NCBI RefSeq assembly: GCF_038002165.1
Contig: NZ_JBBOBR010000003.1
Coordinates: forward strand, 62,001-126,000
Length of the DNA: 64,000 bases
From: Cytobacillus sp. FSL H8-0458
Lineage (GTDB): Bacteria > Bacillota > Bacilli > Bacillales > Cytobacillaceae
Direction: 5' to 3'
Numbering within the stretch: position 1 is the stretch's first letter; every line of letters starts with the position of its first letter. Of this stretch, positions 51,130 to 61,077 are shown piece by piece. Under the pieces are notes generated by a model, which ran no database searches, was not told the origin of the DNA, and saw only the letters and a list, made by a program, of their open reading frames with translations. The translations under genes and the position numbers were made by a program.

Positions 51130-51237
51130 CCCGCACACATTCGCCCGATTGCTGAAGAATCTGCCACTTGAATAATGATTTACTTCTTTGGCAAAAATAT
51201 TCCCAACAAAAAACAAGTGATGAGCGAGGAGTAATAT

Positions 51238-51732
51238 ATGTTAGCCTTTTTCCGGATTGCATTGATTTTAATATCCTGGGCCACTGCGATTTTTCTTCCT
51301 AAAGGGTCTCTTTTTAAATATCTCCCTGTTACGCTATTTTCGTCTCTGATTATCCTAACGGAATATCTGTTAGGCGGCCCCCGCAAATGGTGGAAGGCAA
51401 AGGGTGGTGCTAAAACTATAGCCAATAACGGATTAACCTTTACTTTTGGACCCTACTTCGTGGGTAACCTTTGGATATTCCATTTAGCTTATAAAAAATT
51501 TTGGTTATATACCCTGCTTAATTTAATTTTTGATTACTTGCTTGCTTATCCTCTCAATTCATTTTTTGAGAAAATTAACCTTTACAGATTAAATAAAATT
51601 AAGCCCATTCATCTTTTCTTATTTTCATTAAGCTATTCGTTTGTAAATTATGGATTTCAATTGATTTTAGATAAAAGCCCAAATACCCAGCCATCTGATG
51701 GTATAGCTAAGGGAACCAGGAGTATTCCTTAG
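51238..51732 (+). CDS. CBO0543-type small membrane protein
   Basis: A 164-residue membrane protein with four to five helices. Segments such as SSLIILTEYLLGGPRKWW, LTFTFGPYFVGNLWIFHLAYKKFW and LLNLIFDYLLAYPLNSFFEK resemble the CBO0543 family found in Bacillus and Clostridium. Function is unknown. The gene begins ATG 51238 behind GAGGAG. The second half is more AT-rich than the surroundings. It stands alone between the EamA gene and the GltC-like regulator. Confidence 0.65.
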   Translation: MLAFFRIALILISWATAIFLPKGSLFKYLPVTLFSSLIILTEYLLGGPRKWWKAKGGAKTIANNGLTFTFGPYFVGNLWIFHLAYKKFWLYTLLNLIFDYLLAYPLNSFFEKINLYRLNKIKPIHLFLFSLSYSFVNYGFQLILDKSPNTQPSDGIAKGTRSIP

Positions 51733-51817
51733 CTTCCCTTTTTCAAGGGAAATGGCAGTTGGAATAAATTGATTGACATCTTTAAAACAACTTTATAATC
51801 TTTCGGATTTAATAACT

Positions 51818-51949
51818 TCATTCGCTTCCTGTTTCAGACAGCAGTGATCGAAGAGTGTTTCTCAGCTCCCGGTTGAGTTCATGCTCCAGATTCCTGGCGA
51901 ATAAAGCCTGAAGGGGAGGGTTCAGGACCATGCAATGAACCTTTGTCAT
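51818..51949 (-). CDS. Possible 43-residue protein downstream of the LysR gene
   Basis: A short open frame, starting MTKVHCMVLNPPLQALFARN and ending RSLLSETGSE, begins 13 bases after the stop of the LysR-type gene on the same strand. GAGG lies about ten bases before ATG 51949. Its middle (LEHELNRELRNTLRSLL) could be an amphipathic helix. No family is recognised. The position suggests co-transcription with the regulator gene. Evidence is limited to frame, ribosome site and context. Confidence 0.4.
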   Translation of the reverse strand: MTKVHCMVLNPPLQALFARNLEHELNRELRNTLRSLLSETGSE

Positions 51950-51961
51950 GAAATCACATCC

Positions 51962-52864
51962 TCAGTTTTGAAATTCATTCAATACCTCAAAGAAATCGCG
52001 TAAGAAATGATAGAAAAGTTTCTCTGCCGGCAGCAGCTGCCGTTCACTGGGAATAATGATTCCTACCGCACGGGTAATCTGTGGCATGACAGGCAGCCTT
52101 ACTGTGGAACGCGGCAGGCTGTCAGCCAATGTTGATTCCGGAATAAGCGTCAAGCCCAGACCTGCTGAGACCAAGCCTTTAATCGTATCAATATCATCCC
52201 CTTCAAATGACACTTTAGGCTGAAAGCCAAGATGACTGCAGGCATCATCGAATAATTCACGCAAAACATATCCCTTAGGAAACAAGATAAAGGATTCATC
52301 TTTCAGCTGGTTCAGATTTAATAAAGGTTTGTCCGCAAAAGGATGGGAAGCAGGAACCAAAGCGACCATTTTCTCAGTGAATAAAATATCCCCCTTAACC
52401 TTTCTCTCTTTCTTAGGGAGCGGGCCAATCAATGCCATATCGATTTCCCCTTCCGCCACTCCGCTGATTAAATCACGATAAGCGCTCTGTTTCAGTTCAA
52501 ACTTCACATGCGGATAGCGACCGCGGAAAGCAGATATGATGGAAGGCAGCGTATAGAGCGCCAGACTGCTTGGAAAGCCGAAACGTATTCTGCCTTGCTC
52601 CGGGTCCAGATACTCCTTAACTTGCCGTTTGGCATTATCGATTACCTTTATGGCTTCTTCCATCTGTTCCAAAAATATCTTGCCGATCGGCGTCAATTTC
52701 ACATTCCTTCCTTCACGGATAAACAAATTCACCCCCAGCTCCGATTCAAGGTTGAATATCTGTCTGCTCACAGCGGATTGTGCCACATGTAAAGCCAAAG
52801 CCGCATCGGTTACATGTTCTCTTTTCGCTACTTCAATAAAGTATTTAATCTGCCTTAATTCCAT
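51962..52864 (-). CDS. LysR-family regulator, GltC-like
   Basis: A 300-residue LysR-type regulator. The N-terminal HTH is MELRQIKYFIEVAKREHVTD, then ALALHVAQSAVSRQIFNLESELG. The effector domain (about 90-295) shows GRIRFGFPSSLALYTLPSIIS and GLVSAGLGLTLIPEST, both very like B. subtilis GltC, the activator of glutamate synthase. Here the neighbour is a glutamate dehydrogenase gene, in divergent orientation, so it may control that gene instead. ATG 52864 with AGGGAGG is chosen over 52888. Confidence 0.88.
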   Translation of the reverse strand: MELRQIKYFIEVAKREHVTDAALALHVAQSAVSRQIFNLESELGVNLFIREGRNVKLTPIGKIFLEQMEEAIKVIDNAKRQVKEYLDPEQGRIRFGFPSSLALYTLPSIISAFRGRYPHVKFELKQSAYRDLISGVAEGEIDMALIGPLPKKERKVKGDILFTEKMVALVPASHPFADKPLLNLNQLKDESFILFPKGYVLRELFDDACSHLGFQPKVSFEGDDIDTIKGLVSAGLGLTLIPESTLADSLPRSTVRLPVMPQITRAVGIIIPSERQLLPAEKLFYHFLRDFFEVLNEFQN

Positions 52865-54414
<1,550 letters not shown>

Positions 54415-54419
54415 AAATG

Positions 54420-54458
54420 AAAAAGGGTGATGCTATTAATGAAGCATCATCCTTTTCC
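54420..54458 (+). terminator. Terminator of gdhA
   Basis: AAAAGGGTGATGCT and AGCATCATCCTTTT pair with one mismatch around an 8-nt loop. Confidence 0.8.
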
Positions 54459-54480
54459 AGTCAGATACGCAGTTATCTTT

Positions 54481-55443
54481 TTATGGACGGAATAATCTTA
54501 ATCTCTCCTGCAGGCATTCTAAAACTTCTTCCGGCATTTCCCTGACCGTGGTATCTTTACCCAGGAAAAGCAGCCAATTGGTGACTTCATTCAGTTCCTC
54601 TCTATTGTTAACATTGATAAACGTTTTGAGAACAGCTGTGGTCTGGTAAGGGTTTGTATAGGCAATGGAAGTCTTAATAGGATGGTATTTCTTGAACTGG
54701 GCAATTGCCTGTGGACCGAGTTCAAGGACAAGATTGACAGCCTCGTCCTGCAGACTTAGTTTTTCTAAAATATTTTTCCTGCTTATTCTTTTTTTCACCG
54801 GATATGGTTCGACTTCGATGAGATTATCCACGGGTAATATTTGTCTCTTTTCTTCCTTTAAATCAAAGGCTTCAACCTTCCAAATGCTTTTTTCACGATA
54901 AAGGTGCAAAAGATAAATGGGATAAGTCCTGACTTCCTTCTCTTCTTTTATGGTAATCAATAAATAGCGATCCAAAATAAGAGATTGAATGAGTTTTTCC
55001 AGCATCGGATGTGGGAGGTCTGACAGATCAAGCAGATCGGGATTATTAGGATTGGTCCCTTCAAACAGCAGAATTTGATTTAAAAGAACCAGGTCTTCCT
55101 GCTGGGATTCCGAAATCAGGCCGAGTAATTTTTCAGCTAAAGACTGACGGCTCATTAGATAGGGGAGCTGCAGATTTCTTGTAGCCATAAAGGCGATAAA
55201 CAGAGCTTTGATCTCATTATCGGTAAAGCGTACAGTGGGCAGGACGGAGTTATTCATGACAAAATAACCCCCATCCCTTCCCACTTCAGCGACAAGCGGC
55301 ATCCCCATGGCTTCTATTTCCCGAATATCCCGAATCGCTGTTGAACGGGAAATGTTAAATTCCTGCATGATTTCAGAAATAGTAAAGTGAGCGCGGTTGT
55401 TGATATACCGCATCATTACATTAATCCGTTCCACTTTTTTCAT
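54481..55443 (-). CDS. WYL-domain (YafY-type) transcription regulator
   Basis: A 320-residue regulator. The N-terminal HTH_11 (residues about 1-60) has FTISEIMQEFNISRSTAIRDIREIEAMG. The WYL domain begins near residue 140, with LILDRYLLITIKEEKEVRTYPIYLLHLYREKSIWKVEAFD, and a C-terminal extension follows (about 230-318). WYL regulators often sense nucleotides or ssDNA. It is divergent from the GyrI-like gene, a common pairing in Bacillus, and may control it. AGGAGA precedes ATG 55443. Confidence 0.88.
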   Translation of the reverse strand: MKKVERINVMMRYINNRAHFTISEIMQEFNISRSTAIRDIREIEAMGMPLVAEVGRDGGYFVMNNSVLPTVRFTDNEIKALFIAFMATRNLQLPYLMSRQSLAEKLLGLISESQQEDLVLLNQILLFEGTNPNNPDLLDLSDLPHPMLEKLIQSLILDRYLLITIKEEKEVRTYPIYLLHLYREKSIWKVEAFDLKEEKRQILPVDNLIEVEPYPVKKRISRKNILEKLSLQDEAVNLVLELGPQAIAQFKKYHPIKTSIAYTNPYQTTAVLKTFINVNNREELNEVTNWLLFLGKDTTVREMPEEVLECLQERLRLFRP

Positions 55444-55546
55444 TGGCTTCTCCTAAACAGTATCATTTTCTGACATGATTTAACGTTATTATAAACTTAT
55501 CAAATGGGCAAATCATTTGAAATGGAAAAAAAGGATGGTTTTGAAT

Positions 55547-56026
55547 ATGGCAAATTATACTCTGGAAGAAAAAGAAAGCTTTACCGTTTTAGGCATTGGA
55601 ACTGAATTGAAGAGCGATTACACAGATTATGCAGGCATAAATAAGGAAAAAGCAGACTTCTGGCAGGCAGTCAAACAGGATGGAAGGCTTGACAAATTAA
55701 AGGCCGTAGCGACAAATGATTACATTTTTGTCGTAAACGAAGCCGTAAATAACAAGATGATGCATTATGCAGGCGTCATGACAGAGGCAACTCTGCCGGA
55801 AGCAACGAGATTGATTCAATTTCCTGAAGGAGAATACCTCGTTGTGAAAGGGGAAGCCAGCACATCTGAAGAATTGAGCAATATGCTTACGGGGATTGCC
55901 TTTGGTCAAGCTCTGCCGGAAGCAGCAGATTACGCCTATGTCGGCGGTCCTAATGCCTCGGTTGAAATGGGGCAGCGAAACGGAATGGTTTTCGGTGAAA
56001 TGTGGATTCCTGTTGTGAAGAAATAG
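55547..56026 (+). CDS. GyrI-like small-molecule-binding protein
   Basis: A 159-residue stand-alone GyrI-like/effector-binding (SOUL-like duplicated) domain. It begins NYTLEEKESFTVLGIGTEL and ends GMVFGEMWIPVVKK, with FPEGEYLVVKGEA in the second repeat. Such proteins bind hydrophobic drugs or act as hydrolases. The domain is also found fused to AraC HTH at 19614-20486. ATG 55547 lies nine bases after AAAGGATGG; the earlier in-frame start at 55517 has no ribosome site. A WYL regulator gene is divergent. Confidence 0.82.
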   Translation: MANYTLEEKESFTVLGIGTELKSDYTDYAGINKEKADFWQAVKQDGRLDKLKAVATNDYIFVVNEAVNNKMMHYAGVMTEATLPEATRLIQFPEGEYLVVKGEASTSEELSNMLTGIAFGQALPEAADYAYVGGPNASVEMGQRNGMVFGEMWIPVVKK

Positions 56027-56040
56027 GAGATATAAACAAA

Positions 56041-56076
56041 AGGTGCCTGCCCCCGGCACTAGCTGGGGACAGGCAC
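56041..56076. terminator. Terminator between the GyrI-like and TerD genes
   Basis: GTGCCTGCCCC and GGGGACAGGCAC pair around an 11-nt loop between convergent genes. Confidence 0.65.
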
Positions 56077-56098
56077 ACATGCTTTTCAATTTCTGCTT

Positions 56099-57322
56099 TT
56101 ATTTGTAATCATTTCTAGGACCTGCATCCATTACAACCTCTACCATATTGGAAGGCCCCATTCTTAGTTTAGGTCTATACTCCGAATCAGGTAAACTGTA
56201 CAGCTCCAATGGACTTATAATTACTCCATCTGGCGTATTATGGAGGACTCCGGGCACACAGGTATAAATGCGGTCATCATTGTTGGCATTTTTGGCTGAT
56301 ATCGTAACGGAGGTGCCGCTATGATTATCTATACTCATGGACACTTTGTATCTGTAGAATGAACCTGTTCCATTAGACTGGGCAGAGTAAACGACAGGCA
56401 CGACTGCCAGGATATCATTATTCAGTCTCAATTTAATTACTTCTGTCTTCGTTGAACTGTAATCTCTTCTCACATCACCCATATGTTCAACTGCTCCGTT
56501 TGCAAAACTTCTAAGTGGAGGTGTTCCGCTTGCACCAAACATGGCGACATCGATCTGCCTGCCATCCTTTGTATAAACCAGAGCATAGATATCATAATCT
56601 GTTCCAGTTTTCCAGGATACCGTGGCTGTAATTGTTGGTGTTTTTTCAATGATCACCGGCTTTTGACCTTTGTCGAGACTGATTGTGCCCTTCACCTTTT
56701 CAAGAGTGATCGTGTTTTGGAAATGTTTGTTTTCGGCAGCAGCAGGAAGAGACTGAACAGTCTTAGTTTCAGCAGGCTTATTATCCTCAGTGGAGTCAAC
56801 TTCCACACCGTAATTGTTACATAACCCTTCAAGCCCGGATTCAAATCCGCGCCAGATTGATTTTGCCTTTATCTGACCATTCCTTACATATAATTCTAAA
56901 ACCACAATTCCATTTTCCTTTGTAAAACTGGATGGAGTTAACTCGATGGTGGTATGACCCGTACATATCTCGGCTTTTAAATTCTTTACATTCGAGAACC
57001 CCATGTGATTATCCTCTGTCAGAGTAATCGCTATTTTATGAATGCCAGCAGGCACTTTACTCATATCAAATTGAATAGTATGTACTTTCCTAGTCCCTTT
57101 AGTTTCAGCCGGCAATAGAGCTGCTTCACCAGAAGGGCTCTTTGGCTGATTATAAAAAATAATCCCGCTGTCTCCTTGTACCTTATCTGAATCTGTTAAA
57201 AGGAAAGCGGTTAAGGAAATATCGATCAATTGAGACATATCGTAGCTAACAGTGACATAACCATTTGGGGAACTTAACACTGTATTTCCCCCCATTTGCA
57301 GCATTGAATTCAATTCAACCAC
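56099..57322 (-). CDS. Protein with two TerD-like domains (TerA-like)
   Basis: A 407-residue protein. A first TerD/CABP-like domain (residues about 8-175) has VTVSYDMSQLIDISLTAFLLTDSDKVQGDSGIIFYNQP. A Glu/Pro-rich linker (about 178-205) leads to a second, more diverged domain from about 212, with TITATVSWKTGTDYDIYALV, followed by a TerA-like tail. TerD domains bind calcium and occur in tellurite/stress response systems. No terB, terC or terE gene is adjacent, so this is an orphan. GGAGTGG precedes ATG 57322. Confidence 0.82.
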   Translation of the reverse strand: MVELNSMLQMGGNTVLSSPNGYVTVSYDMSQLIDISLTAFLLTDSDKVQGDSGIIFYNQPKSPSGEAALLPAETKGTRKVHTIQFDMSKVPAGIHKIAITLTEDNHMGFSNVKNLKAEICTGHTTIELTPSSFTKENGIVVLELYVRNGQIKAKSIWRGFESGLEGLCNNYGVEVDSTEDNKPAETKTVQSLPAAAENKHFQNTITLEKVKGTISLDKGQKPVIIEKTPTITATVSWKTGTDYDIYALVYTKDGRQIDVAMFGASGTPPLRSFANGAVEHMGDVRRDYSSTKTEVIKLRLNNDILAVVPVVYSAQSNGTGSFYRYKVSMSIDNHSGTSVTISAKNANNDDRIYTCVPGVLHNTPDGVIISPLELYSLPDSEYRPKLRMGPSNMVEVVMDAGPRNDYK

Positions 57323-57563
57323 TCCTGTTTCTCTATTTAAAATTTTTTGCAGATCTTTATATTAAAATTATAATCTCACTGTAAATAATACCACTTTATT
57401 GAAACCATATAGGTGAAAACTACTGCAAATTAAAAAGCAGCCGCAATACAGCAGCTGCTTTGAAAAGGGGAAACAAAAGAACCGTCCCTATTTTCCGAAC
57501 GCGTCAAGCTATACTGGCATAAATTGATTAGATAAAACAGCACTATACTTTGGAGGAAAGAGA
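57323..57563. other. Divergent intergenic region between TerD and DUF2642 genes
   Basis: AT-rich. A hairpin AAAGCAGC / GCTGCTTT (about 57437-57465) lies between two divergent genes, an unusual place for a terminator. A TATACT (about 57544) may be part of the DUF2642 promoter. No gene is seen. Confidence 0.35.
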
Positions 57564-57818
57564 ATGGACCCTATGTATGCCTACCGGGTAAATCCGCAAA
57601 CAACACAGAATGGCCCTATGCAGGTGATTGCCAGAGAACCCTTTGTTTATGAAGCGCTGCGCAGTTTAAAAGGAAAAAGAGCCGTCCTGGATACCACATG
57701 CGGTTCAGTCAGCGGAGTGGTTGTTGATGCTAAGCTTGATCATGTTGTCATTCAAGAATATGATTCTACATTTTTTGTTCGCCTTCGTGAAATCGTCTGG
57801 ATAATGCCTGAATCCTAA
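57564..57818 (+). CDS. DUF2642 (YuzF-like) protein
   Basis: An 84-residue protein. Residues 30-82 form a small beta-barrel DUF2642 domain, LRSLKGKRAVLDTTCGSVSGVVVDAKLDHVVIQEYDSTFFVRLREIVWIMP. The family is Bacillus-specific, with several members linked to the spore coat. A good TGGAGGA site precedes ATG 57564. Function is unknown. Its sequence is typical at both ends. Confidence 0.85.
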   Translation: MDPMYAYRVNPQTTQNGPMQVIAREPFVYEALRSLKGKRAVLDTTCGSVSGVVVDAKLDHVVIQEYDSTFFVRLREIVWIMPES

Positions 57819-57849
57819 CCTGCCCGTGTTTTCATTAACTCCGGACTAA

Positions 57850-57892
57850 AATCTATTAACAGCGACAATCACATGAGCATTTTTAATAGATA
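57850..57892 (+). terminator. Possible terminator after the DUF2642 gene
   Basis: ATCTATTAA and TTAATAGAT form a 9-bp stem with a 23-nt loop. No T-run follows. Confidence 0.35.
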
Positions 57893-57993
57893 GCCCGCGA
57901 TGTACTGAGTGTTCAGGTATAGTCCCGGCTATCACTACATATCCCATTTATTCAGTCCACAGGATCAGGAACTGACTCTTTATTTCTTCTTTC

Positions 57994-58542
57994 TTATAGC
58001 TTCGGATAAACGACAGTCCCATCTTCTTCAATGATTGGCATGGCTCCCCACTTCCCCAATTCATGTGGGATGATCTTCGGATTTCCCTTGGCATCAGGAA
58101 TGAGATGGCGCACATCCCATCCATTTGCCTTCAGCCAGTTGCTGATGAGAAGGCGATGACATCTTGCCGGATGATATTCTGAACACATATAGACGAGCGT
58201 CGTTTCTGCGGCCTGTTCCTTGAGCTGCTCCAAAGCATACTGAAAATCATCCGTCAGTGTATAATCCGCATAATTGTGAAACGAGCGGTTATTCCATCCT
58301 TCGTTCAATTGCTCTCCTACCAGGCCCGACATTTTCCTTCTCCCGCCAAGACCGGGAAAATGGCGATAATGAATCCCCGCTTCCTTCAGCCACTGGGCCA
58401 TGTTTTCTTTTTTAAAGTGTGAATTCCTGCGGCTTGCAGGAAATGCCCGGACATCTGCCACAAAGTTAATTTCAGCTGCTCCCAGCAGCTTTAAAAATTG
58501 TTCGATCGAATGGTTATAATGTCCAATCGTATAAACTTTCAT
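57994..58542 (-). CDS. DUF488 family protein
   Basis: A 182-residue DUF488 protein. It begins KVYTIGHYNHSIEQFLKLL, then FVADVRAFPASRRNSHFKKE (conserved DVR), and YHPARCHRLLISNWL near the end, with Cys and His that may form a phosphatase-like or metal site. The family is widespread, and its biochemical role is unknown. A GGGGAAG site precedes ATG 58542. Probably one unit with the preceding DUF4385 gene, 80 nt upstream. Confidence 0.88.
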   Translation of the reverse strand: MKVYTIGHYNHSIEQFLKLLGAAEINFVADVRAFPASRRNSHFKKENMAQWLKEAGIHYRHFPGLGGRRKMSGLVGEQLNEGWNNRSFHNYADYTLTDDFQYALEQLKEQAAETTLVYMCSEYHPARCHRLLISNWLKANGWDVRHLIPDAKGNPKIIPHELGKWGAMPIIEEDGTVVYPKL

Positions 58543-58621
58543 GATTATCTTCCCCTTAAAACAAAGACTCTGTTGTTCAGGTTCATGTATCCTTTATGCT
58601 GAGTGCAAAGTGCATGCTGCT

Positions 58622-59068
58622 TCAGCCATATTTCTTCTGATGCTCTTTTTTTCGCTTAAGATAATCCTGATCCTCCCGCGCGAGCTTCCATTTCTCCATA
58701 AAGATGGACGCCGATTCTGCCTTCACCGGATCATTCTGCCTTTCGTTTACCTTGCCATTCTCATCATATTTCTTCCCGCCTTTGTAATTCGTATACCGGC
58801 GGGCTCTTGTATAGCCCATCTGCAGAAATTTCCTCGCCATGTCCATTCCGACAAAATCTTCTTTCTCCTTATAATCAAGAAACATCTGATAAATTTTATC
58901 GGATGACTCCTCAGCGATATCCGGAGTCTTAAATCGCCAATGCTTCAGGATCTCGCTCTTATAAGGCTCCACCAGCAGCACACCCTGTTCTCCCCTGCCA
59001 ACCCTATACAGTTCAGGATTCTTGCGGAAATCTATTTTTTCAAAGTCCAGATCGTAATCGAAGGCCAT
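58622..59068 (-). CDS. DUF4385 family protein
   Basis: A 148-residue protein of DUF4385. The recognisable features are DYDLDFEKIDFRKNPELYRVGRGEQGVLLVEPYKSEILKHWRF and the Arg/Tyr-rich RRYTNYKGGKKYDENG. The fold is unknown, but the family is found in bacteria and phages, and its basic charge suggests nucleic-acid contact (inference). GTG 59077 overlaps AAAGGGTG, so ATG 59068 is used. Confidence 0.82.
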   Translation of the reverse strand: MAFDYDLDFEKIDFRKNPELYRVGRGEQGVLLVEPYKSEILKHWRFKTPDIAEESSDKIYQMFLDYKEKEDFVGMDMARKFLQMGYTRARRYTNYKGGKKYDENGKVNERQNDPVKAESASIFMEKWKLAREDQDYLKRKKEHQKKYG

Positions 59069-59214
59069 ATCTGTCACCCTTTTTATATTGGGTTTACCCT
59101 TGGCGGTCTTTTTGTATGCAGAGTATAGTTATTTAGTGCTTTCGGGAAGCAAAGGGTGGGTGGCTCTCGTATTCCTTGTACACATAAAAATGGGCTTTTT
59201 GACGAAAAGTTTTA

Positions 59215-59243
59215 TTGACAATTAAGCTATTTAGTCATACTAT
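59215..59243 (+). promoter_or_regulatory. Sigma-A promoter of the padR operon
   Basis: A consensus TTGACA (59215-59220) and TACTAT (59238-59243) are separated by exactly 17 bp. The candidate PadR site CTAGTAATAAGTAACACAGA (59247-59266) begins three bases downstream. Confidence 0.8.
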
Positions 59244-59246
59244 ATA

Positions 59247-59266
59247 CTAGTAATAAGTAACACAGA
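59247..59266. promoter_or_regulatory. Candidate PadR operator, copy 1
   Basis: CTAGTAATAAGTAACACAGA matches CCAGTAGTAAGTAATACAGA at 60987-61006 in 17 of 20 positions. One copy precedes padR, the other the ABC transporter genes. Confidence 0.5.
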
Positions 59267-59292
59267 ATACCGTTAAAATGGAGATGAAAAAT

Positions 59293-59637
59293 TTGGAAAA
59301 TATTACAGAAATGCTGAAAGGGGTGCTTGAGGGTTGTGTGCTTGAGATCATCAGCCGCGGAGAAACTTATGGCTATGAAATCACGCAACAGCTGCGAGAA
59401 CTTGGATTCACTGATGTGGTTGAAGGCACAGTTTATACAATCACCATGCGACTTGAGAAAAACAATCTGGTGAACATCGAGAAAAAGCCATCCACTATGG
59501 GACCGCCGAGAAAATTTTACACACTTAACGCAGCAGGTCAAGAGCATCTTGAAACTTTTTGGAAAAAATGGGATTTCGTCTCAAGCAAAATTAACGAACT
59601 CAAAACAAAAATAAATTCAAAAGGAGAAGTCATATGA
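59293..59637 (+). CDS. PadR-family repressor
   Basis: A 114-residue PadR regulator with a winged HTH. It reads MLKGVLEGCVLEIISRGETYGYEITQQLRELGF, then EGTVYTITMRLEKNNLVNIEKKPSTMGPPRKFYTL, and a C-terminal helix for dimerisation. TTG 59293 (nine bases after GGAG) gives MENITEMLKG, a usual family start; ATG 59278 is the alternative. The stop overlaps the DUF1048 start (ATGA type). PadR repressors of this kind control a neighbouring ABC exporter. Confidence 0.9.
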   Translation: MENITEMLKGVLEGCVLEIISRGETYGYEITQQLRELGFTDVVEGTVYTITMRLEKNNLVNIEKKPSTMGPPRKFYTLNAAGQEHLETFWKKWDFVSSKINELKTKINSKGEVI

Positions 59638-59969
59638 TGAGTATATTTGAAAAAATCTTTGGGGATTTTAGCGAAAAGAAAGCATGGCGTGAAATGGAAA
59701 ACCGTGCAAAATCCTTACCAGAAGACTACTGCATAGCCTACAAAGCAATGCAAAAATATCTCTGGAACACTGGCAGCGTGGTGGATTGGCAAGAAACAAA
59801 ATTCGTCTTTAATCACATCATTGACCTTCTTGAAGAAGCCGCAGCCGATGGCAAGCCCGTTAAAGAAGTTACTGGCAATGATGTAGCAGCCTTCTGTGAT
59901 GATCTTGCCAGTGATGCAAAATCATGGGTTGATAAGCAACGGCAAAAACTCAACGATGCGATTAAATAA
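59634..59969 (+). CDS. DUF1048 family protein, copy 1
   Basis: A 111-residue helical protein of DUF1048. Conserved positions are AWREMENRAKSLPEDYCIAYKAMQKYLW, then DLLEEAAADGKPVKEVTGNDVAAFCDDL. The family occurs almost always behind a PadR gene and before an ABC exporter, with unknown role. Its start overlaps padR by four bases, so translation is coupled. It is followed by two further paralogues of nearly equal length. Confidence 0.88.
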   Translation: MMSIFEKIFGDFSEKKAWREMENRAKSLPEDYCIAYKAMQKYLWNTGSVVDWQETKFVFNHIIDLLEEAAADGKPVKEVTGNDVAAFCDDLASDAKSWVDKQRQKLNDAIK

Positions 59970-60011
59970 TACAACTGTACTGAATAGCTTAGTATCTTAA
60001 AGGAGACTACA

Positions 60012-60365
60012 ATGAACTTTTTAGAAAAAATAACCGGTAGCGATATAACTAAAGCCATGAAAGATTTTGAAGCACGAGCAAAAGTCTTGCCAGCTGAATA
60101 TCAAACTGCTTGGCAAGAAATTAAAAATAAACTCTGGATTCACGGAGATTTCACCGGCCGTAATCTGATGCCCATCCTTGACAGTACTCTTGAATTGCTT
60201 GAAGTTACAGCAGCAGACGGCCAGAGCATCGAAGAAGTACTAGGAGATGATATCAACGGCTTCTGTGAAGCCCTTGTTGGTAACGAAGGCGCAAAATCTT
60301 ATAGAGATAAATGGCGTGACCAACTCAACAAGAACGTCGCAAAAAAATTAGGAGGACTGAAATGA
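60012..60365 (+). CDS. DUF1048 family protein, copy 2
   Basis: A 117-residue paralogue. It has the pattern DFEARAKVLPAEYQTAWQEIKNKLW, then LDSTLELLEVTAADGQSIEEVLGDDINGFCEAL. It differs from copy 1 in most surface positions, so the duplication is old. AAAGGAG precedes ATG 60012. The stop overlaps copy 3 by four bases. Confidence 0.88.
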   Translation: MNFLEKITGSDITKAMKDFEARAKVLPAEYQTAWQEIKNKLWIHGDFTGRNLMPILDSTLELLEVTAADGQSIEEVLGDDINGFCEALVGNEGAKSYRDKWRDQLNKNVAKKLGGLK

Positions 60366-60694
60366 GCATCAAAAAAGTCATTGAAGGCAAAAAAGAATGG
60401 AAAGCCCATGTTTCACGTGTCAAAGCGCTTCCACAAGATTACCAAATTGTCTATAAAGAGATCCAAAAATATCTCTTCAAAGTCGGTCCTGTTGAGCTAA
60501 ACAATGGTATCGGACTGCTTTCTGACATTCTCAGCTTCTTTGAAGAAGGAGCAGCAGCTGAAAAAGGTGTGCTTGAAGTCACAGGAACAGACGTTGCTGC
60601 TTTCTGCGATGCACTTATTGAAGACTCAAAAACTTATGCTGATCTCTATCAAGAATCGATCAATCAAAAAGTCGATAAGGCTATGAAAAAATAG
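60362..60694 (+). CDS. DUF1048 family protein, copy 3
   Basis: A 110-residue paralogue, with HVSRVKALPQDYQIVYKEIQKYLF and LSFFEEGAAAEKGVLEVTGTDVAAFCDAL. It is closer to copy 1 than to copy 2 in the C-terminal half (VTGxDVAAFCD). Overlaps copy 2 in ATGA style. No ribosome site other than AGGAGG inside copy 2. Three tandem copies in one operon point to a multi-subunit helical assembly or to dosage. Confidence 0.88.
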   Translation: MSIKKVIEGKKEWKAHVSRVKALPQDYQIVYKEIQKYLFKVGPVELNNGIGLLSDILSFFEEGAAAEKGVLEVTGTDVAAFCDALIEDSKTYADLYQESINQKVDKAMKK

Positions 60695-60746
60695 AAGGAA
60701 TTTAATAAGCATGTCATCTCTTTCCTCCTTCCATTAAACAGATACG

Positions 60747-60922
60747 AATAAATTGAGTTGTTCGAAGCAAGTGCGGCAGAAGACAGCCAGCTCCTGGACA
60801 GCACCAGGTTCGACTTAAGGTCCTTCGACTGCGAACCAGTGGCAAACGCTAATAACTTTGTCGGCAATTATCGTGAAGATTTGAATGAGATCGATTTGGA
60901 AAAAGACAACTTCAATAGATAG
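60747..60922 (+). other. Possible gene remnant between the DUF1048 and ABC genes
   Basis: An open frame of about 58 codons, with the protein-like segment LFEASAAEDSQLLDSTRFDL, then FVGNYREDLNEIDLEKDN, ends in TAG at 60920-60922. It has no start codon with a ribosome site, and a TAA stands right before it. Composition is like coding DNA. I recognise no family; it may be the tail of a lost gene. The rest of 60695-61077 holds the second promoter region. Confidence 0.3.
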
Positions 60923-60986
60923 TCCTACTGAATAGCTGGTTACAAATATGAATGTGCCACCTTCACTATTCAGTTATATTTTTACT

Positions 60987-61006
60987 CCAGTAGTAAGTAA
61001 TACAGA
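60987..61006. promoter_or_regulatory. Candidate PadR operator, copy 2
   Basis: CCAGTAGTAAGTAATACAGA before the ABC genes repeats the motif found at 59247-59266 before padR. It indicates a second PadR-controlled start for the transporter. Confidence 0.5.
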
Positions 61007-61077
61007 TTATCAGTCAGACTAAGTAGCGGGTATTTTAGGCAATCAAGCTCCATCATTTTTATAAGGAGGAAAAAAGT

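Noticed and set aside
60664-60867. Minus-strand 67-codon frame downstream of the DUF1048 genes
   Set aside because: No ribosome site, and it is opposite the coding-like remnant. No recognisable protein features.
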